This document shows, one piece after another, positions 8,976 to 17,395 of a stretch of DNA of 64,000 bases; position 1 is the first letter of the stretch, and each line of letters starts with the position of its first letter. The position numbers and the translations under genes were made by a program. This stretch comes from JAMBLL01 sp964460075 (GTDB taxonomy: Bacteria; Actinomycetota; Acidimicrobiia; Spongiisociales; UBA5794): the NCBI GenBank assembly GCA_964460075.1, contig CAYWPC010000012.1, positions 13,584-77,583 on the forward strand. Direction: 5' to 3'. Under the pieces are notes generated by a model. It saw only the letters and a program-made list of their open reading frames with translations, did not search any database and was not told the origin of the DNA.

Positions 8976-9003
8976 AGTATTGCATCGTGTGCTTTCATGT
9001 CAA
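8976..9003 (-). promoter_or_regulatory. promoter of the ilvBNC-leuAB operon
   Basis: On the minus strand a perfect -35 TTGACA (9003-8998), a 16-bp spacer and a -10 AATACT (8981-8976, 4 of 6 matches). The predicted start lies near 8968, giving a 5' leader that contains the leader peptide and both hairpins. It lies in the divergent gap before the NYN-domain gene. Confidence 0.65.
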
Positions 9004-9060
9004 GATGAGCAGGTTTGCAATCCCGATGCAGCAGCCACGTTGAACGTGCAAGAACACTCG

Positions 9061-10239
9061 ATGCTTGCCAAAGTCGTTGTTGTCGCGCGTCACGAACTTG
9101 CGGATCGAGACGACGATGACATCCCTGCAAGACTTCGTCGGGTGGCTCGCAGCGCCTCACGTACGCTGCCACCTCCGTTCGCATCGGCGGTGCTTCGAGA
9201 GATTCGCGAGAACGAATCGTTTCGCGGGGCAGTGAGGGAGCGTTGGAACGACGAGGCGATTGAAGATGCCATTGGCGGTGCCTTTCTCGCCGATCCGAGC
9301 GAGGGTATGAGCGAACTCGTTGATGGCGCGACCGAGATGCGGATCGTTCGACTCGAGCAGGAAGTCGCTCGTGGCCACGATCAGGTCGAGTCACTCGAAT
9401 CCCAGTTGCAAGAGGCGAAACGTCGTCTTTCGGACATGCGTGCTCACCATGAGGCGACCCGCAAGGAGATGAAGCGCAGCGAGAGGGCGTCGAAGGTTGG
9501 CCTCGCGCGTTCGGTTCGTGAGCTCGAAGAGCGTCTCGAAAGGGCCGTCAACGATCGGAGGCGCTTGTACAGCGTGATCGACGAACTCAGAGCGGCACTC
9601 GAGGATGCAACCAGAAGGATTGCCCGCTCGGCCGACCGTTCGCTACGCAGGAGTGCGCCTGTTGCGGCTTCGAGAAGTTCCCCCCTTGAGCAACCGCCAC
9701 GCGAGCCCGTCGCTTTCGCTGCGTGGCTCGACGCGATCGAGCGATCCTATCGACCTTTCAGGGAACCGACACGAAGAGAAAGGCCGCAGCGGCTGCACAG
9801 CGAGCTTGCCGTTCCCGATGGCTTGACACCAGACACGCGAGAGGCACTCATCTCGCTGATCGAACAGAAGCCCGAGTCGATCGTCATCGACGGCTACAAC
9901 GTTGCGGGCATCCTCATGCCAGGCAACTTCTCGACACCGAATGTGCGAGCGTCCGTGATAGCGAAGGCTGACCGTCTCGCGGCTGCGTCCGGTGCGCACG
10001 TCATTGTTGTGTTCGACGCGGCGGCGATCGAGGGTCGGCCTTCGTTCGTCTCGGCTGGGGGAGTTGATGTCCGATTCTCGCACGGATGCAGCGCGGATGA
10101 AGAGATCGTGCAGATCGTTCGCCGGAACGAGGCAACATCGATCGTGATCACGAACGATCGTGAGGTCAGAGAGGCGTGCTCTGAAGAAGGCTGCGTGCCG
10201 GTATGGTCGACCGCTTTCGTTTCCTGGTCAGACCGTTAG
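9061..10239 (+). CDS. NYN-domain (PIN-like) protein with central coiled coil
   Basis: A 392-residue protein. The N-terminal ~90 residues form a helical region with a PPPFASAVLREIRE segment. Residues ~95-195 are a long heptad-rich Glu/Arg/Leu region predicted to be coiled coil, then a basic linker. The C-terminal ~150 residues are a YacP-like NYN domain: VIDGYNVAGILMPGN, VVFDAAAIEGR, ADEEIVQIV and VITNDREVRE give the acidic residues of a PIN-type RNase active site. The family is common in actinobacteria and is assumed to act on RNA; the substrate is unknown. The open frame extends back to 8947, but that overlaps the divergent ilv promoter, so I took the first internal ATG. No strong Shine-Dalgarno is visible. 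Confidence 0.75.
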   Translation: MLAKVVVVARHELADRDDDDIPARLRRVARSASRTLPPPFASAVLREIRENESFRGAVRERWNDEAIEDAIGGAFLADPSEGMSELVDGATEMRIVRLEQEVARGHDQVESLESQLQEAKRRLSDMRAHHEATRKEMKRSERASKVGLARSVRELEERLERAVNDRRRLYSVIDELRAALEDATRRIARSADRSLRRSAPVAASRSSPLEQPPREPVAFAAWLDAIERSYRPFREPTRRERPQRLHSELAVPDGLTPDTREALISLIEQKPESIVIDGYNVAGILMPGNFSTPNVRASVIAKADRLAAASGAHVIVVFDAAAIEGRPSFVSAGGVDVRFSHGCSADEEIVQIVRRNEATSIVITNDREVREACSEEGCVPVWSTAFVSWSDR

Positions 10240-10319
10240 GCGGAAGGCGACGCCGCGACCTCACGGGTCTCAGCCAGGATCGCACGTGCGTTGTTAAGTC
10301 GGCACACCCAGTCTGCTGG

Positions 10320-11354
10320 TCAGGTCACGAATTGAGCGATTGTTCGCAGCGTCGTGACATCTGACGTGGCGACAATGAGTGTCGACACGCCGGCCTCACG
10401 CCATGCGTCGAGCCGGTCACGTATCTGTTCGGGCGATCCAACGAGACAGAGTTCGTCGACGAGTCGGTCGGGCACAGCCATGGTTGCTTCCATCTTCTTA
10501 CCCGCGAGGTAGAGGTCCTGGATCTGCTCGGCTTCCGCTTCGTACCCATAGCGCCGAGCGAGGTCGTTGTAGAAGTTCTTGCCCTTGGCTCCCATGCCTC
10601 CGATGTACAGCGCCAACTGTGGCTTCATCTGCAAGCGACCGTCGTCAATGTCGTCGGTCACGATTGCCGAGACGGTCGGGGCAATGTCGAATCTCTCCTC
10701 CTTGCCATGATCCCCACTGAGGGAGAAGCCGTTGCGTAGAAGCGGCTCGTAGACGGCTGATGTGCGTTCCGGTGAGAAGAAGATCGGTAGCCAACCGTCT
10801 GCGATCTCAGCTGTTAGCTGAACGTTCTTGGGTCCGATGGCTGCGAGGTAGATCGGTAGTGAGAGATTCTTGGGACGCATCATGATCTTGAGCGGTTTCC
10901 CCAGACCGGTTGCACCGTCGCCTTTGTAGGGAAGCTGGAAGTACGTTCCGTCGAATTCGACCGGTTCCTCCCTTGCGAGAATCTTTCGAAGGATTGCCAC
11001 GTACTCCCTCGTGAGACCGAGCGGCTTGCCGAAGGCCTTTCCGTGCCAACCTTCGACTACCTGAGGGCCGGAGACACCGAGCCCCATGAGGAACCTCCCG
11101 CCCGACATGAGGTCGAGTGTGGTCGCCGTCATGGCCGTCATTGCAGGGGTGCGAGCGGCCATCTGGAAGACGGCTGATCCGACCTTGATTCGAGATGTCT
11201 TCGCCGCTATCCATGCAAGCGGTGTGAGCGCGTCCGAGCCGTAGGCCTCGGCCGTCCACACGGAGTCGTAGCCAAGGTCCTCTGCCTCAGCGATGAGACT
11301 GAAGTTGTCCGCGATGGCGGTGCCGTAGTAGCCGATGTTGAGTCCGAGTTTCAT
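10320..11354 (-). CDS. LLM-class, probably F420-dependent, oxidoreductase
   Basis: A luciferase-like monooxygenase-fold protein of 344 residues. It starts MKLGLNIGYYG and shows the family pattern: AEAEDLGYDSVWTAEAYGSDAL, TSRIKVGSAVFQMAARTPAMTAM, and GLGVSGPQVVEGWHG, with IYLAAIGPKNVQL in the second half. Actinobacterial proteins of this subgroup are usually F420-dependent reductases or dehydrogenases acting on unknown substrates. No F420 synthesis gene is nearby, so the cofactor is inferred. The frame extends 60 codons upstream into non-conserved sequence; the chosen ATG has TACTGT 8 nt before it and no Shine-Dalgarno, suggesting a leaderless message. It is convergent with the NYN gene across an 80-bp gap that holds no clear terminator. 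Confidence 0.85.
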   Translation of the reverse strand: MKLGLNIGYYGTAIADNFSLIAEAEDLGYDSVWTAEAYGSDALTPLAWIAAKTSRIKVGSAVFQMAARTPAMTAMTATTLDLMSGGRFLMGLGVSGPQVVEGWHGKAFGKPLGLTREYVAILRKILAREEPVEFDGTYFQLPYKGDGATGLGKPLKIMMRPKNLSLPIYLAAIGPKNVQLTAEIADGWLPIFFSPERTSAVYEPLLRNGFSLSGDHGKEERFDIAPTVSAIVTDDIDDGRLQMKPQLALYIGGMGAKGKNFYNDLARRYGYEAEAEQIQDLYLAGKKMEATMAVPDRLVDELCLVGSPEQIRDRLDAWREAGVSTLIVATSDVTTLRTIAQFVT

Positions 11355-11362
11355 GAGGTCAG

Positions 11363-11368
11363 ACAGTA
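11363..11368 (-). promoter_or_regulatory. possible -10 element of the LLM oxidoreductase gene
   Basis: Minus-strand TACTGT lies 8 nt before the ATG at 11354, where a transcript would start at or next to the start codon. No good -35 is visible. The same hexamer sits 7 nt before the aminotransferase ATG at 17924. Confidence 0.3.
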
Positions 11369-11445
11369 GACGGATCTGCGCACTGTAGGTGTCTGAATAT
11401 GTCATACCCATTCCGTACGGTATTCCCAATGACTGGGAGGTACCG

Positions 11446-11649
11446 ATGATCATCGACTGCGACTGCTGCACGATGCGTGGCACAGAGGCTTGTGATGACT
11501 GTGTCGTGAACGTACTCGTGGGCGATTCGGGCATTCTCGCCCTCGCTCACGACGAGATGATGGCTATCGATGCCATGAGCCGTGTCGGCCTGATCTCGCC
11601 GATCAGGCTCGTCGATCGAGCGAGACCTTCCGCGGCATCCGGTACGTAG
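11446..11649 (+). CDS. small conserved cysteine-rich protein
   Basis: A 67-residue protein beginning MIIDCDCCTMRGTEACDDCV, with five cysteines in the first ~19 residues followed by VVNVLVG and a C-terminal VGLISPIRLVDRA. The layout resembles small actinobacterial proteins of unknown function that open with M-I-I-D-C and a spaced CxxC. The cysteines could bind zinc or another metal. A GGGAGG Shine-Dalgarno 5 nt before the ATG fixes the start; the open frame upstream (to 11389) lacks one. It lies 9 nt before queG and is probably co-transcribed. Function unknown. Confidence 0.7.
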   Translation: MIIDCDCCTMRGTEACDDCVVNVLVGDSGILALAHDEMMAIDAMSRVGLISPIRLVDRARPSAASGT

Positions 11650-11658
11650 CATGAGGAC

Positions 11659-12735
11659 ATGGCCGACATTGACGACCTCCGCCATATCGCATCGTTGCAC
11701 CGTGCAGTACTCGGTGTAACCGATCTGTCGCCCTTTCCTCAGGTGGCTCAGGCGATGCAAGGGAGAGTTAGCGACGGGACGGCAGCGCGTCTCGGTTTCA
11801 CCTATCGCGACATCGAGACCGCAACGGACCCCTCCCGGTCGTTTCCATGGGCGAAGTCGATCGTCGTGATTGCGGCTGGGTATCTGCTCGATGGCGATGG
11901 GCCCTCGGGCAGTCGGTCTGTGGCTCGTTTCGCGGACGGCGACCGATACAGGAGCCTCACATCAACACTCGACGCTGTTGCGGGGCACCTCGTGGAGCTT
12001 GGATACAGGGGCGAGGTTGTATTTGACGATGCCGCCCTCGTCGACAGAGCCCTCGCCGAGAGAGCAGGTGTGGGCTGGTGGGGGAAGAGCACGATGATCC
12101 TGACCCCCGGTCATGGACCGTGGGTGCTCATCGGATCGGTGGTGACGAATGCTGACCTCCCACGTGACAAACCGATGGAACGAACTTGCGGTACGTGCGA
12201 TGCGTGCATCCCCGCTTGTCCCACCGGTGCCATCGTTGCGCCGGGTGTTCTCGACGCACGTCGATGCCTCGCAGCGCTATTCCAGTCGAGGGGGGACATC
12301 CCTCGTCCTCTCCGACGGGCGGCCGGTGGGAGAATCTACGGTTGCGACGAGTGCCTGACAGCATGCCCTCCTGGCTCCCGACACCTGGCCTCGTACGTGT
12401 CTGCCGCCGATCACCTCACACCTGAGGCAGTTCTCGAGATGAGCGATACTGCACTTGAGAGTGTTTTCGGGCACTGGTTCGTGCCGGGAAGGCAGATGCG
12501 GTTCCTCCGTCGGAACGCGCTCGTTGCGCTTGGCAACGTCGGCGGTGGTGACGCGGTTGGTGTCGCGATCGGTTACGTCGGACATCGGGACGCGATGTTG
12601 CGGCGTCACGCCTTCTGGGCCCTTGGATCGGTCGACCCGGAGGTTGCCGTTGTGATCGGTCGTGAGATCGAACGGGGTGAGAACGATGCAGGGATGCTCG
12701 CAGAGATCGAGGCGCTGACCGTGTCGCAACGGTAA
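11659..12735 (+). CDS. queG: epoxyqueuosine reductase
   Basis: Cobalamin and iron-sulfur enzyme that reduces epoxyqueuosine to queuosine in tRNA anticodons. Two ferredoxin-type clusters are visible: CGTCDACIPACPTGAI and CDECLTACPPG. Upstream is the catalytic core with the Asp in FDDAALVDRALAERAGVGWWGKSTMIL. The C-terminal ~90 residues look like short HEAT-type repeats (RRNALVALGNVGGG, RRHAFWALGSVD), as in the QueG family. Length 358 residues is typical. No other queuosine gene is in the window. The ATG follows GAGGAC closely. Confidence 0.9.
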   Translation: MADIDDLRHIASLHRAVLGVTDLSPFPQVAQAMQGRVSDGTAARLGFTYRDIETATDPSRSFPWAKSIVVIAAGYLLDGDGPSGSRSVARFADGDRYRSLTSTLDAVAGHLVELGYRGEVVFDDAALVDRALAERAGVGWWGKSTMILTPGHGPWVLIGSVVTNADLPRDKPMERTCGTCDACIPACPTGAIVAPGVLDARRCLAALFQSRGDIPRPLRRAAGGRIYGCDECLTACPPGSRHLASYVSAADHLTPEAVLEMSDTALESVFGHWFVPGRQMRFLRRNALVALGNVGGGDAVGVAIGYVGHRDAMLRRHAFWALGSVDPEVAVVIGREIERGENDAGMLAEIEALTVSQR

Positions 12736-12790
12736 TCCCTGCGTCTACGCTTGGAGTCCACCGCAGGGACCATCGACATCAGGAGACACG

Positions 12791-13081
12791 ATGACAGCGC
12801 TGTTCGGCATTGCACTCCTCGCTGGCTTTGCCATGTTGATCGTCTGGATCGTCGCGGCGAGTGTTGCGAACACCGTTCAAGGCTGGCAGCGGGTCGACCC
12901 GGAATTGCTCGTTGGAGCCAAGGGTCGGGCTGTCGTTGCGGGAACCGTGGGATTTGGGATGGCTGGGCTGTCGTCGTTCTATGCCGGCTGGCCTTCGCTC
13001 GTGAGTCTTGCAACCGCGGCCATCGGATCGGGTGTTCTGGTTGTCGTCGGGATCTGGCTTGGGCCTCAGCGGGAGGCATAG
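12791..13081 (+). CDS. small membrane protein of unknown function
   Basis: A 96-residue protein with three hydrophobic segments: residues ~4-27 (LFGIALLAGFAMLIVWIVAA), ~47-62 (AVVAGTVGFGMAGLSS) and ~70-90 (SLVSLATAAIGSGVLVVVGI). AGGAGACACG precedes the ATG. It sits between queG and the metallophosphoesterase, whose GTG follows 2 nt after its stop, so it probably belongs to that operon. I do not recognise a family. Confidence 0.65.
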   Translation: MTALFGIALLAGFAMLIVWIVAASVANTVQGWQRVDPELLVGAKGRAVVAGTVGFGMAGLSSFYAGWPSLVSLATAAIGSGVLVVVGIWLGPQREA

Positions 13082-13083
13082 TC

Positions 13084-13878
13084 GTGCTCATTGTCTCGGA
13101 CGTTCACGCCGCGAGCGGTGCCCTTGATCGAGTCGCGTCCATGGGCGGGCCATTGCTCGTACTCGGTGACCTCGTCAACCTTGTCGACTATCGCACGGGG
13201 GAGGGGATAGTTGCTGACGTTGTAGGCATCGAGACGGTCAAGGCGATCGGCCGACTGCGGGCGGGTCGTCGGTTCGAAGAGGCATCCCAGGTGTGGAAAG
13301 ATCGGGTTGACGGTATCGAGCGCCGGGTGCACACCGAGGTCGGTGAGGCGATGACGCAGCAATACGAGTCTGTAGCGAGAGCCCTTGGCGATGTCGAGGC
13401 GTACGTGATCTTCGGCAACGTTGATCGGCCGGACATGCTCAAGAAGCACCTTCCATCTTCAGCTCGGTTCGTCGATGCAGAGGTTGTCGAGATTGAAGGG
13501 TGGATTGTCGGGTTCGTCGGTGGCGGCCTTCCAAGACTCGGCACAGAGGGCGAGGTGAGTCCTCAGGAGATGGGAGAGAAGCTGGCTCGGCTAGGTCCCG
13601 TCGACATCCTCTGCACGCATGTGCCTCCCGCGATCGAGGCGCTGGCGAGGGATGTGATCGGAGGCGGCTTCAAGGGTTCCAACGAGGTGCTGGACTACCT
13701 CGATCGATACGAACCGTCGTTTCACTTCTTTGGCGATGTGCACCAGCCGCAGGCGGTTCAGTGGACACATGGTTCCACCGTGTGTCGCAACGTCGGCTAC
13801 TTCCGTGCGACTGGTCGACCGTATCGCCTGTCGGCATCCGCACGACGAGGCGAGAGGAGTAGTCGAGGAGCGACGTGA
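13084..13878 (+). CDS. calcineurin-like metallophosphoesterase
   Basis: A 264-residue two-metal phosphoesterase. The five family motifs appear in order: SDVHA (D-x-H), LGDLVNL (GD), FGNVDRP (GN-x-D), CTHVPP (H) and FGDVHQP (GD-x-H). A ~75-residue helical insert rich in charged residues lies between motifs two and three. The substrate cannot be read from sequence. The start is a GTG immediately after the upstream stop, and the gene overlaps the following methyltransferase by 4 bases (GTGA), so the three genes from 12791 look like one translationally coupled unit. Confidence 0.85.
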   Translation: MLIVSDVHAASGALDRVASMGGPLLVLGDLVNLVDYRTGEGIVADVVGIETVKAIGRLRAGRRFEEASQVWKDRVDGIERRVHTEVGEAMTQQYESVARALGDVEAYVIFGNVDRPDMLKKHLPSSARFVDAEVVEIEGWIVGFVGGGLPRLGTEGEVSPQEMGEKLARLGPVDILCTHVPPAIEALARDVIGGGFKGSNEVLDYLDRYEPSFHFFGDVHQPQAVQWTHGSTVCRNVGYFRATGRPYRLSASARRGERSSRGAT

Positions 13879-14606
13879 ACCGGATCAACCTCGACCATCT
13901 CGCTGTTGGGTACACCCATCGGCCACCGACACTCGCAACCCTTGCGCGGGCGACGAGTGCTGCCGCAGGGCGTCACGGTGTGCTGCTCGACATCGGAGGT
14001 GGCACGGGTGCACATGCAGCCAGATGGGTGGGGGAGGGCAGGATCCCGATCGTCGTTGATCCCTCAGCTGCGATGTGCGCAGACGCGTCCTCTCTCCGCG
14101 GTGTGGTCGTCGTATGCGGCCGCTCGCAAGAGCTTCCGTTCGGTGACGACTGCGCCAGCTTGGCTTATTTCCATCTATCGATTCACTACGGGCAGTTTGT
14201 GGAGGCAATCGACGAAGCGTGCAGAGTTACCCGTCCCTTCGGGAGAATCGAGATCTGGACGTTTGCGCCTGAGACGATGTCATCGTCGGCACTGGCGACG
14301 TGGTTCCCACGGATCGGCGATCTGGACGCGGCCAGGTTTCCGCCGATTGGCGACCTCGTCGATCGGCTGCGAGAGCATTGCGATGCGGTCGAGGTGACAT
14401 GCCTGCCGGAAGACATCGAGCGAAGTGCCGGGTCTTGGGAGGATGCCGTGCGGCACGGTTTCGTGTCAACACTCCAACTCCTGACCGAGGACGAGATCGA
14501 TGAAGGTCTTGCCCACTTCAGATCGTCGCATCGCGACCCCGACAGCATGTACCGCTATACGGTCGAATTCGTTCGGATCAGGGCGGCGCTGCGACCGCTA
14601 CGCTGA
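13875..14606 (+). CDS. class I SAM-dependent methyltransferase
   Basis: A 243-residue protein with the Rossmann-type motif I LLDIGGGTGAHAA, an acidic residue ending the second strand (IVVDPSAAM), ELPFGDDCASLAYFHLSIHY corresponding to motifs III/IV, and RPFGRIEIWTF as the post-motif strand. It resembles the UbiE/type 11 methyltransferase group; the substrate is unknown. GTG start overlapping the metallophosphoesterase stop with GAGGAG upstream. Confidence 0.8.
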   Translation: MNRINLDHLAVGYTHRPPTLATLARATSAAAGRHGVLLDIGGGTGAHAARWVGEGRIPIVVDPSAAMCADASSLRGVVVVCGRSQELPFGDDCASLAYFHLSIHYGQFVEAIDEACRVTRPFGRIEIWTFAPETMSSSALATWFPRIGDLDAARFPPIGDLVDRLREHCDAVEVTCLPEDIERSAGSWEDAVRHGFVSTLQLLTEDEIDEGLAHFRSSHRDPDSMYRYTVEFVRIRAALRPLR

Positions 14607-14633
14607 AACCCAGCGAACGTGAAGGAGGCGATA

Positions 14634-15077
14634 GTGGCTGTCGAAGGAACCGTGCAACGGGTCGAGGTGTCCGCTGAGCCTCAGCACGTGTATGAAGTAG
14701 CGCTTGACCTCGAGGCCTATCCCGAATGGGCTGGAGGTATCAAGTCGGTGTCTATCACCACGGAAGATGAGTATGGACGGCCTTCGGAGGCAGACTTCGT
14801 TGTTGACGGGATGGTCAAAGAGATCGCCTACACGCTGGTGTATGACTACGACCAAGACAACGGCTTTTCGTGGGAGGCGATACCCAACGCAGATATTCGG
14901 TCGTTACAAGGGCAGTATGAGTTCAACGAACTCGGTGACGGTGAGTGCGAGGTCGTGTATGCACTCAAGGTCGAGCCTGCATTCACCGTGCCAGGCTTTC
15001 TCCGTCGTCAGGCAGAGAAGCAAATCGTGGGTACGGCGCTGCGTGGCCTCAAGAAACGGGCAGAAGAGACGATCTGA
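14634..15077 (+). CDS. SRPBCC (START-like) family protein
   Basis: A 147-residue helix-grip-fold protein of the polyketide cyclase/Coq10 group: VSAEPQHVYEVALDLEAYPEWAGGI is the usual opening, with FSWEAIPNADIRSLQGQYEF in the central strands and a C-terminal helix with LRGLKKRAEE. Such proteins bind hydrophobic ligands in a deep cavity. I take the GTG at 14634 because AAGGAGG lies 5 nt upstream; an earlier GTG at 14619 overlaps that site. The stop shares one base with the ArsA-like ATPase start, suggesting the two proteins act together. Confidence 0.85.
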   Translation: MAVEGTVQRVEVSAEPQHVYEVALDLEAYPEWAGGIKSVSITTEDEYGRPSEADFVVDGMVKEIAYTLVYDYDQDNGFSWEAIPNADIRSLQGQYEFNELGDGECEVVYALKVEPAFTVPGFLRRQAEKQIVGTALRGLKKRAEETI

Positions 15078-16255
15078 TGCGCATCATCCTGGTCACCGGC
15101 AAGGGTGGGGTCGGGAAGACCACGATCTCGGCGGCCACAGCCTTGAAGGCAGCCGACCTGGGCTATCGGACCCTCGTCATGTCGACCGATCCGGCTCACT
15201 CACTTGCAGATGCGTTCGATACACCGCTCGGTGACGCACCAACGGAGGTCGTCACGAACCTCGACGCCGAACAAATAGACAGCCAGCAGCGACTCGAAGA
15301 GTCCTGGGGTGACGTGCGTGATCACCTCACAGAGCTCTTCGACTGGTCGGGTTTGAAGGGCATCGAGGCCGAGGAGCTGAGCGTCTTCCCCGGCATGGAC
15401 GAGTTGTTCTCGCTCGCAGCCGTGCGCGAACACGCACGTTCGGATGTCTATGACCTGATCGTGGTCGATTGTGCGCCCACAGCCGAGACTTTGCGGCTGC
15501 TGAGCCTCCCGGAGGTCATGTCGTGGTACATGGACAAGATGTTTCCGATCTCGCGTCGTGTCGTGAAGGTCGTGCGGCCTGTGATCAGCAAAGTGTCGTC
15601 GATGCCTATTGCAAACGACGCGGTCTTTGACGCCGTAGCGCGATTCTATGAGCGACTCGACGGCATACGAGACCTGCTCTCAGATCCAGAGGTCACGACG
15701 GCTCGACTGGTGATGAACCCCGAGAAGATGGTGATCGCCGAAGCCCGGCGGACCTACACCTACCTCGGTCTCTTCGGATACGGTGTCGATGCAGCCATTG
15801 TGAACCGAGTGCTTCCCGACTCGGTGACAGATCCCTATTTCGCGCGTTGGAGAGAGATTCAACAGGCTCACCTCACAACCGTGCGCGAGGGCTTCGTCGG
15901 AACCGACATCCGACAGCTCAGACTCTTCGACGAGGAGATGGTCGGACCGAAACTCCTGCGGGTAGTCGCAGACGAGCTGTATGCAGGCGTTGATCCAACG
16001 GACAGACTTTCGAAGGTCGACCCGCTGCGGGTTGAGGACGACGCAGACTCTGGGGATGTCACACTGGTCATGACCGTTCCGTTGGCCGAGAAGGGTGAGG
16101 TGGACGTCATGAGGCACGAAGACGAACTGTTCATCACGATCGGTCCATACCGGCGTAGCCTGGTCCTTCCCGACTCGTTGCGTCGGCGCTCGATTCGGCG
16201 GGCGAAGCTCACGGACGGTGAGTTGCGGGTGGCGTTTACTTTGGAGGAGCAATGA
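15077..16255 (+). CDS. ArsA/GET3-family ATPase
   Basis: A 392-residue deviant-Walker ATPase. GKGGVGKT at residues 8-15 is the signature Walker A, STDPAHSLADAF is the switch I/A-loop pattern of ArsA/Get3, and VVDCAPTAETLRLL is switch II. The C-terminal ~90 residues (from about VTLVMTVPLAEKGEVDVMR) look like a small beta-rich Hsp20-like domain found in many actinobacterial and cyanobacterial members. The metal-binding cysteines of arsenite-pump ArsA are not apparent. A tail-anchored-protein or ligand-delivery role is possible but unproven. It is coupled to the SRPBCC gene upstream and a 62-codon gene downstream. Confidence 0.88.
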   Translation: MRIILVTGKGGVGKTTISAATALKAADLGYRTLVMSTDPAHSLADAFDTPLGDAPTEVVTNLDAEQIDSQQRLEESWGDVRDHLTELFDWSGLKGIEAEELSVFPGMDELFSLAAVREHARSDVYDLIVVDCAPTAETLRLLSLPEVMSWYMDKMFPISRRVVKVVRPVISKVSSMPIANDAVFDAVARFYERLDGIRDLLSDPEVTTARLVMNPEKMVIAEARRTYTYLGLFGYGVDAAIVNRVLPDSVTDPYFARWREIQQAHLTTVREGFVGTDIRQLRLFDEEMVGPKLLRVVADELYAGVDPTDRLSKVDPLRVEDDADSGDVTLVMTVPLAEKGEVDVMRHEDELFITIGPYRRSLVLPDSLRRRSIRRAKLTDGELRVAFTLEEQ

Positions 16256-16440
16256 GCGAGGACAAGCCAACCGACGCGCTTGTGAGTGGCGTCAAGACAG
16301 CGGTAGTGCATTTCGGAAAGGCAGCATTCGAGATTGCAGCAGGCGTAGGTGCGCTGTGGTCCGGTGTCACCAAGACCGTCAGGCCCGATTCCGACGATGA
16401 GGTCGGTACCGGCGGGCACCAGAGCGTACCTGTCGAGTAG
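16252..16440 (+). CDS. small conserved-context protein
   Basis: A 62-residue protein with a central Gly/Ala/Val amphipathic or weakly hydrophobic stretch (VHFGKAAFEIAAGVGALWSGV) and an acidic C-terminus. Its ATG overlaps the ArsA-like gene by 4 bases with GGAGGAGC upstream, strong evidence that it is translated. I do not recognise the family. The segment could be a membrane-associating helix and a partner or client of the ATPase (speculative). Confidence 0.6.
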   Translation: MSEDKPTDALVSGVKTAVVHFGKAAFEIAAGVGALWSGVTKTVRPDSDDEVGTGGHQSVPVE

Positions 16441-16471
16441 CCAGCGATCCGCCGGCTGATACGCTGCAACG

Positions 16472-17395
16472 ATGTCAACGATCGGAATCGACCTCGGTGG
16501 GACGAAATCGCTTGCCGTACGTCTTGACGACGGTGTCGTCGTTGAGTCACGTCGCGTCGAGTTCTCACCCAGCACCGGGATTCTCGAGGCGATCGCCTCC
16601 TCGGTCGAACAGATCGCAGATGGCACCGAATCCGCCATCGGGATAGGCGCCACTGGCCTGGTACGAGTCAGTGACGGCGTTCTCGTGTGGGGGCCGCATC
16701 TGCCAGGAAGCAACCTGCCCATTCGGTCCTGGGTTTCTGAGCGCTTCGGTGTGCCGGTCATCGTGGACAACGATGCGAACACCGCGCTGTACGGTGAGCT
16801 CCACATGGGAGCCGGAAGCGGCTACGTGCATGTTCTGCTCGTGACACTCGGCACGGGCATCGGGGGGGCGATTGCGATCGACGGTGAGGTGTATCGAGGT
16901 TCGGGGCTCGCAGGCGAATGGGGACACGTTCGCGTCGAGGGCAATGGGCTGCTGTGCGACTGCGGACGCCGGGGCTGTTGGGAGACGCGGGCGTCAGGTC
17001 CTGCACTTGTACGCCTTGCTAAGGAGGCGACGGGGTCGAACCCGGACAGTTCATTTGCTCGGCTTCTCAGCAAAGGACCCATCACGGGCGAGGCGGTCGT
17101 AAGTGCTGCCGATGCTGGAGACGAGATTGCACGGGCGTTGGTAACCGAGGTTGGCCGCTCACTGGGACAGGGCCTTTCGGATCTGACGGCAGTTTTCGAT
17201 CCGGAGCTCATCATTGTCGGTGGTGGACTCGGCTCGGTTGGTGAGTCGATCATCGGTCCTGCGCGTCGAGTGCTTGCCGATTCTCTTCACGGCGGAAATC
17301 TCCGTGTTCCTCCTACGGTTCAAGTTGCGTTGCTCGGGCCGACGGCAGGTGCCGTTGGTGCGGCGCTCATGGCCGAGAGGGAACGACATGGCTAG
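16472..17395 (+). CDS. ROK-family sugar kinase (glucokinase-like)
   Basis: A 307-residue ASKHA-fold kinase. IGIDLGGTKSLAVRL is the phosphate-1 loop, VIVDNDANTALYGE holds the catalytic Asp, LGTGIGGAIAIDG is phosphate-2, and LAGEWGHVRVEGNGLLCDCG followed by CWETRASG is the ROK signature with its zinc site. Most actinobacterial relatives phosphorylate glucose with ATP, but ROK proteins also act on other hexoses or N-acetylhexosamines. The stop codon lies inside a 15-bp tandem repeat that also carries the start of the next gene. Confidence 0.88.
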   Translation: MSTIGIDLGGTKSLAVRLDDGVVVESRRVEFSPSTGILEAIASSVEQIADGTESAIGIGATGLVRVSDGVLVWGPHLPGSNLPIRSWVSERFGVPVIVDNDANTALYGELHMGAGSGYVHVLLVTLGTGIGGAIAIDGEVYRGSGLAGEWGHVRVEGNGLLCDCGRRGCWETRASGPALVRLAKEATGSNPDSSFARLLSKGPITGEAVVSAADAGDEIARALVTEVGRSLGQGLSDLTAVFDPELIIVGGGLGSVGESIIGPARRVLADSLHGGNLRVPPTVQVALLGPTAGAVGAALMAERERHG

